This document shows positions 58,601 through 64,000 of a DNA stretch of 64,000 bases, one piece after another. The notes below the pieces were generated by a model that was not told where the DNA came from, ran no database searches, and was given only the letters and a program-made list of their open reading frames with translations. The translations under genes were made by a program, and so were the position numbers. Origin of the DNA: Actinosynnema pretiosum (GTDB lineage: Bacteria > Actinomycetota > Actinomycetes > Mycobacteriales > Pseudonocardiaceae); NCBI RefSeq assembly GCF_024171695.1, contig NZ_JAMTCF010000022.1:82377-146376 (forward strand), given 5' to 3'. The first letter of the stretch is position 1, and each line of letters begins with the position of its first letter.

Positions 58601-61505
58601 CGCGCGGGGCGACGGTGACGGTCACCCGCGCGGTGGTGGTGGCCGCCCCCAGTGCGAGGGTGTAGGTGAAGGTGGCGCGGCCGGAGAAGCCGGGGGCCGG
58701 GGTGTAGCGCACGCTCAGGCCGTCGAGCTCGGCCGTTCCGGAGGTCGGGGCGCCCACCGAGGCGAGCAGGCAGTGCGCGCAGGGGTCGTTGGCCAGCACG
58801 GGCACGGTGGTCGCCGTGCCGGTCGCGGTGGTGGCGGCGTCGTCGACCGCGCCGCGCACCGTCAGCCGCACGGTCGCGCTCGCGCTCGCCGAGCCGGAGA
58901 CCGAGCTGGTGATCCGGTAGACGGCGGCGAGCTCGCCGACGGCGGTGTCGGAGGCGTAGGTGAACGTGCCGTCCGGGGCCAGGGTGAACACCCCGCCCGC
59001 GGGGGCGGCGACGAGGGCGCGGGTGCAGGTGTCCGGGCACGCGTCGTTGGCCGCGACGTCGCCGGAGACGCTCTCGCCGAGCAGGACCGAGGCCGCGTCG
59101 TCCACGGCGGCGGGCCCGACGACGGTGTTCACCACGCCGGTGACGCGCAACCCGTTGGCGGGGTCGCGCACGACGTAGCCGTAGCTGTCCGTGCCCGCGA
59201 ACCCGGCGGCGGGCGTGTAGGTGGAGGCCCCGGTGGCGGGGTCGACCGACACCGAGCCGTGCGCGGGCGGGGTTCCCGGCAGGTAGGAGCAGCCGGGGCA
59301 GGAACCGCCAGGGGGCAGGGGCGCGGTGGCGGCGAGGCCGTAGGTGGTGCGCAGCGTGGTGGCGGGCGGGCCGACCAGCACCGTCACCGGGGTGGTGGTG
59401 CTGCCCGAGCTGCCGGTGATGCCGTAGCTGAAGCCGTCCAGGCCCCACAGGCCGGTGGTGGGCGTGTAGGTGACCACGACCGTGCCGCCGCTGGAGTAGG
59501 TGACCGCGCCGCGCGCGGCCTGGGTGCCCGCCTGGGGCTTGCAGCCGCCGGTGCAGCCGGGGTCGTTGGCCTGCACCGGCACCACCACGGCGGTGTTCGA
59601 GGCGGTGGTCGCGTAGTCGGGAGCCAGGTCCGCGACCGTGATCCGCGCGGTGCCGACCGCCCACCCGCCCGAGCTGTCGGTGGCGCGGTAGGTGAACGAG
59701 TCCGAGCCGGTGTAGCCGGCGGCGGGGGTGTAGGTGAACGTGCCCGAGGCGGTGAGCGCCAGCGAGCCGTGGGCGGGCGCGGTGAGCAGGGCCGCCGTGC
59801 ACGACGAGCAGGCGTCGTTGGCCAGGACGCTGCTGCCGCTCAGCGCGGTGTTGCGGCCGGTGCTGTAGAGGTCCTGGCGGGGCGCCGGGGTCACGGACAC
59901 GGTGACCTGGGCGGTGCCCGAGGCGCGGCCGTCGCCCGCCGCGTAGGTGAACGAGCGGGTCCCCGAGGCGCCGGGCGCGGGGGTGAAGGTGACGGTGCCG
60001 TCCGGGTTGCGCACCGCGCTGCCGCTGTCGGGCGCACCCACCGAGGTCACCGCCAGGGGCAGGCCGGAGGCGTTGGTGTCGTTGGCGAGCACGTCCAGGG
60101 TCACCGGGACGCCCGCCGTGGTGGTGGCGGTGTCGGCGACCAGCCCGAGGGCCGAGGAGCCCAGGACCGTGGTCGCCGCCGACGCGGGGGCGCTGTCGAG
60201 CAGGTCGGCGCTGCCGTCGACCACCGACGTGCCGTAGCGGGCGACGGCGGAGTCGCGCCGCGCGCCGGGGGTGGGGCCGTGCAGCAGCGAGTAGGTGAGC
60301 GTGGTCGAGCCCGCGGCGGGGACGCGGATCGGGCCGGGGAAGACGAGGGTGGCCCCGGAGGCGAGCGGGTCGGCGGTGGGGCGGCCGTCGAGCCGGGCGC
60401 TGCCCGCGACGTAGGCGGCGTCCGCCGGGAGGGTGTCGACGACCTGGTCGACCACGCCCGACCGCTGGCCGGAGTTGGCGACGCGCAGCGCGTACGAGGC
60501 CGTGCCGCCGCCCGCCGCCAGGACGGCGTCACCCGGCGAGGTGACGGACTTGGCGAGCGTCAGCGGGGCCTGGCTGGAGACCGACGGCAGCTCGCCGACT
60601 GCGGCCGTTCCCGCGTCGGTGTGCTTGACCTGGGTCCCGCTGGCGATGTACTGGATCGGCTGCACGCGCGCCCGCGCGGTCGTGGGACCGGTGGCGCGGA
60701 AGGTGTAGCGGGCGGTGTAGGGCCGGTCCGGTCCGCTCGCGCCGGACAGGAACAGGCCGTCGACGCGCGTGGTGGCGGGCGCGACCCCGTCCGGGGAGAC
60801 CAGCAGCTCGGTGCGCTCCAGCCGCCAGGCCCCGGCCGGGAAGTCGGGCAGCGCGTTGGGGGTGTAGGACAGCACGCCGGGGTCGTTGGCCGGGCCCGCG
60901 CCCAGGGTGCCGGTGCGACCGGTGACGGTGACCGTGACGGCGTCGCCGAGCGCGGCCTGGGCGGGCACGTCCGAGGTGACCGAGTCGACCTTGTTGGCCA
61001 GCGCCTTGATGGTGTCGACTACGTCGGCGTGGGTGAAGGTCCGGGAGCACACCACCGACCCCGCGCCGGGCGGCCCGTCGTGGACGGTCACCGAGTGGGT
61101 CTGCGGGGTCGTGGTGGGGCCGGTGGCGGTGAGCAGGAAGTAGCGCGCCGCACCCGCGCCGATCAGGTCGGGCAGCGGCACGGCGGCGGGCTGGCCCGAG
61201 GCGAGGCCCAGCGCGCCGCCGGTGAAGCCGCCCAGCTCCAGCCACAGCCCCGAGCGGGCGGAGGGCGCGCTGACCCGGTAACCGGCGTACCCGGAGAGCA
61301 GGCGCGCGGTCGAGGCGGCGTCGACGTGGAAGTGGCTGTCGTGCAGCGCGACCACCGAGGGGGTCCCGGACTCGCCGCACCGGGGAGCCGGGTCGGCGAG
61401 CGCGGCCGGGGCGCCCGACCACGGCGCCGGGAGCAGCAGCGAGGACAGCGCCAGGGCGCCCGCCGCGAACGCGCTGACGAGCCGTCGCGCCGTGCCACGA
61501 AGCAT
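55659..61505 (-). CDS. LAxTG-anchored multi-repeat surface protein (1948 aa)
   Basis: GGAGGAG precedes the ATG. Order: Sec signal peptide (1-38); a mixed N-terminal part to about 500 with a DUF11-like stretch; ten beta-sandwich repeats (about 550-1340) resembling Big_9/cadherin-like domains, each with a VLAND-type turn followed by a CxxC pair (ACSSC, PGCTGGC, CPGC, ACPDTC, PCAHC, VCANC, TCPGC, DCSAC and similar); further DUF11-like domains; a Thr/Pro-rich stalk (about 1600-1680); a Cna-B-like domain (SGVVWFDRDLDGTLNGREW); and a sorting signal LAATGAG, a hydrophobic helix and a basic tail. The LAxTG motif fits class E sortases. It should be attached to peptidoglycan and reach outward. The ligand is unknown. 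Confidence 0.85.
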   Translation of the reverse strand: MLRGTARRLVSAFAAGALALSSLLLPAPWSGAPAALADPAPRCGESGTPSVVALHDSHFHVDAASTARLLSGYAGYRVSAPSARSGLWLELGGFTGGALGLASGQPAAVPLPDLIGAGAARYFLLTATGPTTTPQTHSVTVHDGPPGAGSVVCSRTFTHADVVDTIKALANKVDSVTSDVPAQAALGDAVTVTVTGRTGTLGAGPANDPGVLSYTPNALPDFPAGAWRLERTELLVSPDGVAPATTRVDGLFLSGASGPDRPYTARYTFRATGPTTARARVQPIQYIASGTQVKHTDAGTAAVGELPSVSSQAPLTLAKSVTSPGDAVLAAGGGTASYALRVANSGQRSGVVDQVVDTLPADAAYVAGSARLDGRPTADPLASGATLVFPGPIRVPAAGSTTLTYSLLHGPTPGARRDSAVARYGTSVVDGSADLLDSAPASAATTVLGSSALGLVADTATTTAGVPVTLDVLANDTNASGLPLAVTSVGAPDSGSAVRNPDGTVTFTPAPGASGTRSFTYAAGDGRASGTAQVTVSVTPAPRQDLYSTGRNTALSGSSVLANDACSSCTAALLTAPAHGSLALTASGTFTYTPAAGYTGSDSFTYRATDSSGGWAVGTARITVADLAPDYATTASNTAVVVPVQANDPGCTGGCKPQAGTQAARGAVTYSSGGTVVVTYTPTTGLWGLDGFSYGITGSSGSTTTPVTVLVGPPATTLRTTYGLAATAPLPPGGSCPGCSYLPGTPPAHGSVSVDPATGASTYTPAAGFAGTDSYGYVVRDPANGLRVTGVVNTVVGPAAVDDAASVLLGESVSGDVAANDACPDTCTRALVAAPAGGVFTLAPDGTFTYASDTAVGELAAVYRITSSVSGSASASATVRLTVRGAVDDAATTATGTATTVPVLANDPCAHCLLASVGAPTSGTAELDGLSVRYTPAPGFSGRATFTYTLALGAATTTARVTVTVAPRAVDDVATTGEGVPVDVLPLLNDVCANCALTGVSTTGPGSAARSGDVVTYTPSGVGTAVLTYAAVDGSGAAFGGTITVDVLAAPVLADDSATTRADAPATVPVLANDTCPGCAVEVAADPAHGSVVVDVRGRAVYRAAPGFSGVDAFRYRATDPATGAGASATASVTVSPVARDDLVRTGVGVAVTADVLADDDCSACSPALGPVTGDVSASVVDGDVRVVPAPGWTGTAVVPYTATDAVTGLTASAVLRVEVSDARPDAATTPFGQPLVGLDVLANDDCPGCAVTSVTGADHGTPSAGGTVVGWTPPAGFSGLAVFGYTASGGGRTTGSTVRVLVAPDRARVDVPRDTTTPVPLPVLAACPGCAVDVLLPAERGEVVQDGAQLTYAPLAGFLGGDAFTYRVTDPVSGLSVEGVVDVVVAEPAPVASLSVTAIPPVVGAVPRAGDLVEWAWTVLNSGGAALSGLTPGGGAVCADAELARGSSTRCALTAGLTQAEVDAGSAARRLDVTAAPDGGGGPVSAGADSAVALTRAPAIGLTASARLDGGVVVVTYLVTDTGNTGLAGVGVLLGDGTALGCDATTALPDDVVTCTGAHAVTQADVTAGRWDSEGVATALAPSGGEVTARAGTSTALTAPPTTTTTTVPTTTTSTTTTTTTAPVTTTEPTTTTTEPPTTTTTPVTTTAPVTTTSTTTPVTTPPTTTTPVTTTPPTTTTPQSPVATVSGVVWFDRDLDGTLNGREWPLPGVRVELSSGVVRAASAPRYATTEPDGSYRFADVPPGSYTVSASVSSAVGFSYTSDSDGQADWSVQVTATGAGPARADFAGIGRGSLGGAVFDRDTQAPIAGALVTCRWAGLDDVPGTSDDVDMPVDADAGGAFALDQLPYGRYTCSGVDPVTGSPSDEAVVEVLSAEPVRAELPIGGGVAPAPPAVLAPERDPAPARHPLAATGAGPVPLLLACASLLGLLGAALRRSAGPGRGKRARG
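56460..56710 (-). repeat. Low-complexity Thr/Pro stalk region
   Basis: On the minus strand this DNA is a run of ACC/CCC codons encoding TTTTTT, PVTTT and EPTTTTT-type repeats. It forms the stiff, probably glycosylated stalk of the surface protein. Simple repeats like this often change length between strains. Confidence 0.75.
57490..59850 (-). repeat. Ten paired-cysteine beta-sandwich repeats of the surface protein
   Basis: About every 75-90 residues a VLAND-like turn is followed by C-x2-x4-C, then PAHGSxxx and a TYTPAxGFSGxDSFTYR-type strand. The two cysteines per domain could form a stapling disulfide outside the cell. Confidence 0.75.
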
Positions 61506-61750
61506 CGGTTCTCCTCCGCCGACCGCCCCCTGTCGAGCGGGGTCCTCGGACCACTATTGGCAACGCGCGCCGCGCTGACCTGCGCGCGCGGGGAAGAGGG
61601 CCCGATCAGGTGGTCGGGGTGCGGCGCCGCACGCCCGATATCGGCGTCGGGGTCCAGCCGATCGAGTGAACCTGCCCGCGCGCGTGCGGCGATAGCATCT
61701 CCACACCGGGCCTCCCCACCTCCGCGCACCACCGAGATCGGGAGAAACCG
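61506..61750. other. Divergent intergenic region
   Basis: About 245 bases lie between the surface-protein gene and the small secreted-protein gene, which are divergent. GATAGCAT near 61691 could be part of a -10 element. I see no operator or hairpin. Confidence 0.4.
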
Positions 61751-62215
61751 TTGAAGCGCAAGCACGTTCTCCGCACCCTCGCCAGCGCGACCGCCACGGC
61801 GGGCGTGCTGACCGCTCTGGCCGTCGTCGCGCCCGCCGTCGCCTCCGCCCGCTGCGGTGGCGCGAGCGAGATCCGCAGCACGCTGGTCGTCGACGGCGCC
61901 GTGCTGCTCGCCGAGCGGCCGGTTCCGGGGACCTGCAACGGGAACGGGTACTACCAGGGGCAGGTGCAGAGCAAGGTCGACGGCTGGCGGCCCTCGGTGT
62001 GGGTGCACGACGGGACGTCGTGGACCGGGCACTTCGGCGACTACGACGGGACCTCGGCCAACTACTCGTACACCGACGAGGACTCGACCAGCCGGATGCA
62101 CTTCTGCTTGGACTGGAAGGACATCGCGGTCTACTGCGGGTGGGGCGCCGAGTGGTCGCAGAACGACGCCGGGATCTACTACCACGGCGACTACGGGGTG
62201 AACCACGGGTTCTGA
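61751..62215 (+). CDS. Small secreted protein (154 aa)
   Basis: The TTG start is preceded by GGGAGA. A Sec signal peptide (basic KRKHVLR, hydrophobic core, cleavage near ASA at residue 33) leads to a short, Trp/Tyr/Gly-rich mature protein with four cysteines (ARCGGAS, GTCNGNG, FCLDWKD, YCGWGAEW) that may form two disulfides. No catalytic motif is visible. It resembles small secreted actinomycete proteins of unknown role. Its 3' end meets a convergent acetyltransferase gene. Confidence 0.7.
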   Translation: MKRKHVLRTLASATATAGVLTALAVVAPAVASARCGGASEIRSTLVVDGAVLLAERPVPGTCNGNGYYQGQVQSKVDGWRPSVWVHDGTSWTGHFGDYDGTSANYSYTDEDSTSRMHFCLDWKDIAVYCGWGAEWSQNDAGIYYHGDYGVNHGF

Positions 62216-62221
62216 GCGCGC

Positions 62222-63361
62222 TCAGGGCACGTAGTAGGTCATCAGGTCCGCCCGCACCGGCGGGAACAGCGCCGCCGCCAGCTCCGCGCGCGGGCCGGGG
62301 TAGACGTCCGGGTGGCGCTCGGCCAGACCGGTGATGCCGTGCGGCCCGAACAGCAGCGCGGGAAGCAGGTCCGGGGCCACGCCCGAACCACCCGCCGAGG
62401 CCGGGCCCTGCATGACGCCGCCGGGCACGACCCGGTCGACGACGCCGTCGCGGAAGGGCAGGCGGACGTGCGAGGAGAAGAACGACACGACCGCCTCCCC
62501 GTCGGTGAACCCGGCCGCCGCCAGCCGCCGCGACAGCACGGGGCGCAGGCGCTCCAGCAGCGCCACCGCGTCGGGCACGCGGGCGTAGTAGCTGCGCGCC
62601 TGCGCGTCGGCGGGGGCCAGGAACCCCTCCAGGGCGCGGCCCGCGACCGTGCCCGGCCGCTCGACGACCTGGGTCACGCCGGTCAGCGCGGCCAGTGCGT
62701 GCGCGGCCTCGGGGGTGGTCGCGGCGGCCTCGGCCAGCACGCCGTCCGCCACCCGGCCCACCGCGACCGGCTCCCCCGCCAGCTCGACCACCCACTGCCC
62801 GCTCGACGCGTGCTCCAGCAGCCACCGCCAGCGCGCGGGCGGGTGCGGCATCCGCAGGTCGGCGAGCGCCAGCTCGGCGGCGTGCAGCCGGGCCAGCAGG
62901 TCGACGTCGGCCTGGGTCGCCGGGCGCAGCACGTGCCCGCCGGGGTCGGGCGTGCCGGTGAGCGCCCTGGTCGCCGGGATCGGGATGGCGTAGGAGTAGC
63001 CGAACCGGCGGTAGAAGTAGGGGATGCCGATCATGACCTGGGCGAGGTGGCCGTGCTCGGCCGAGCGCTCGTGCGCCCAGGACATGAGCCTGCGCACCAG
63101 GCCACGACCCTCGTGCCCGTGCGCGGTGGCGACCAGCTCGACCTGACCGGTCGGGATCACCACGTCGTCCAGGACCAGGGTCTCGTCCAGCAGCGTCGCC
63201 GTGGACACGACCCGGCCCCCGTCCACCACGACCGCGCAGGAGCCCGCCTCGGGGTCGCGCGCGACCAGGCGGAAGTCCACCGCGTCCTCCGGGTCGCCCC
63301 GGTCGGCGAGCAGCTCGGCGATCTGGTCGACGTCCTCCGGGCGGGCGGGTCGCAGCAGCAT
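62222..63361 (-). CDS. Eis-like GNAT acetyltransferase (379 aa)
   Basis: The N-terminal GNAT domain has the acetyl-CoA loop VATAHGHEGRGLVRRLM near residue 77 and the PYFYRRFGYSYAIPIPA strand near 110. A second GNAT-like domain and an SCP2-like C-terminal domain follow, ending in a free carboxylate (MTYYVP), the layout of Eis and related N-acetyltransferases. Eis modifies aminoglycosides and other amines in mycobacteria. Whether this member confers resistance is not evident. The length is close to that of Eis, about 400 residues. Confidence 0.82.
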   Translation of the reverse strand: MLLRPARPEDVDQIAELLADRGDPEDAVDFRLVARDPEAGSCAVVVDGGRVVSTATLLDETLVLDDVVIPTGQVELVATAHGHEGRGLVRRLMSWAHERSAEHGHLAQVMIGIPYFYRRFGYSYAIPIPATRALTGTPDPGGHVLRPATQADVDLLARLHAAELALADLRMPHPPARWRWLLEHASSGQWVVELAGEPVAVGRVADGVLAEAAATTPEAAHALAALTGVTQVVERPGTVAGRALEGFLAPADAQARSYYARVPDAVALLERLRPVLSRRLAAAGFTDGEAVVSFFSSHVRLPFRDGVVDRVVPGGVMQGPASAGGSGVAPDLLPALLFGPHGITGLAERHPDVYPGPRAELAAALFPPVRADLMTYYVP

Positions 63362-63568
63362 CAGCGCAGTGTGGCGCGGTGGCGGCGGCGCGGGCGAGCG
63401 GTTTTCCAGGGGGGTGCGGGGCGAGGTCAGGGGGTGCGGGCCGAAGTTCGGTGCGCGCGGGGCGGTTCACCGGGTTGCGGTCGTTGGTTACACTGGGTTC
63501 GCAGGCGAGAGGCGCTGCGACGGGTTCACCACCCGCCACGCTCGTCTGCCCTTCACACCACAAGGGCG

Positions 63569-63586
63569 CCTTCCTGAAGAGGAAGG
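63569..63586 (+). promoter_or_regulatory. Hairpin masking the metK ribosome binding site
   Basis: CCTTCC and GGAAGG form a 6-bp stem with loop TGAAGA just before the metK ATG. The GGAAGG arm is the ribosome binding site, so folding would block translation. Confidence 0.4.
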
Positions 63587-63592
63587 TTGGCC

Positions 63593-64000
63593 ATGTCGCG
63601 TGCGACTCCAGGCAGGTTGTTCACCAGTGAGTCGGTGACCGAGGGCCATCCGGACAAGATCTGCGACGCGATCAGCGACTCGATCCTGGACGCGCTGCTG
63701 GCCAAGGACCCCACGTCGCGGGTGGCGGTGGAGACGCTGGTGACCACCGGTCAGGTGCACGTGGCCGGTGAGGTGACGACCGAGGCGTACGTGGACATCC
63801 CGTCGATCGTGCGGGAGAAGATCCTGGAGATCGGGTACGACTCGTCGGCGAAGGGGTTCGACGGTCACTCGTGCGGGGTGAACGTGGCGATCGGGGCGCA
63901 GTCGCCGGACATCGCGCAGGGTGTGGACACCGCGTACGAGCAGCGCACCGGTGACGCGGGTGACGACATCGACCAGCAGGGCGCGGGCGACCAGGGGTTG
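63593..64000 (+). CDS. metK: S-adenosylmethionine synthetase, 5' part (runs off the window)
   Basis: The ATG at 63593 begins MSRATPGRLFTSESVTEGHP. The N-terminal MetK motif FTSESVTEGHPDKICDAISD is unmistakable (the His in EGHPDK binds ATP), and GAGDQG appears at the edge. The enzyme makes SAM from methionine and ATP. Only 136 residues are in the window. A GC-rich leader with a hairpin over the ribosome binding site precedes it, with no recognised riboswitch. Confidence 0.93.
   Translation, partial: MSRATPGRLFTSESVTEGHPDKICDAISDSILDALLAKDPTSRVAVETLVTTGQVHVAGEVTTEAYVDIPSIVREKILEIGYDSSAKGFDGHSCGVNVAIGAQSPDIAQGVDTAYEQRTGDAGDDIDQQGAGDQGL

Noticed and set aside
55506..61754. Long plus-strand frame opposite the surface protein
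   Set aside because: It is Gly/Arg/His-rich with no recognisable domain. The minus strand has a signal peptide, repeats, a sorting signal and a good ribosome binding site.
63476..63592. SAM riboswitch upstream of metK
   Set aside because: The leader does not show the core sequences of SAM-I or SAM-IV riboswitches that I know; only a ribosome-binding-site hairpin is supportable.

Overview
The window is very GC-rich, uses GTG and TTG starts freely, and couples many genes through GTGA overlaps. Together with a BTAD/AfsR-type regulator, an LAxTG-anchored wall protein and a Spo0M-like protein, this points to a filamentous actinomycete, probably of the Pseudonocardiales (Actinosynnema/Saccharothrix-like). 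The genus is an inference from style and cannot be proved from this sequence alone.

Layout. 1-2.7 kb is a worn accessory patch: a gene tail, one CRISPR-repeat-like hairpin, small hypothetical genes, and fragments of an IS5-type transposase and another gene. 2.8-9.7 kb holds a methyltransferase and an MFS exporter, divergent from a complete peptide/nickel-type ABC importer (lipoprotein, two permeases, fused double ATPase); an imperfect Zur-like palindrome lies between them. 9.7-23.5 kb is one reverse-strand operon of six genes encoding very large beta-rich proteins headed by an HELVH zincin; I cannot match it to a described system. 23.8-28.4 kb has a secreted protein, small and decayed genes, a NarL-type two-component system and a membrane acyltransferase-like protein. 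28.4-34.3 kb is an envelope operon: Spo0M-like protein, cation/proton antiporter, membrane esterase and MprF-like aminoacyl-lipid synthase. 34.2-41.6 kb carries an AfsR-like regulator, a secreted NlpC/P60-like protein with six FG-GAP repeats, an aromatic-type flavin monooxygenase and its divergent double-Lrp regulator. 41.7-44.6 kb is a two-gene cassette (alpha-oxoamine-synthase-like PLP enzyme plus flavoenzyme).

45.3-52.6 kb is the most striking region. It is a tightly coupled operon whose products match the enterobacterial common antigen (ECA) enzymes WecB, WecD, WecE, WecF, WzyE, WecG and WecC one for one. Here WecF, WzyE and WecG share one uninterrupted reading frame. Together they would make UDP-ManNAc and UDP-ManNAcA, finish TDP-Fuc4NAc, add both sugars to a lipid-linked GlcNAc and polymerise the repeat. 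A flippase, chain-length regulator, WecA and RmlA/RmlB are not in the window.

52.8-64 kb holds a secreted GH127-type arabinofuranosidase flanked by LacI-type operators, a 1948-residue LAxTG-anchored surface protein with ten paired-cysteine repeats and a Thr-rich stalk, a small secreted protein, an Eis-like acetyltransferase, and the start of metK, which runs off the window.
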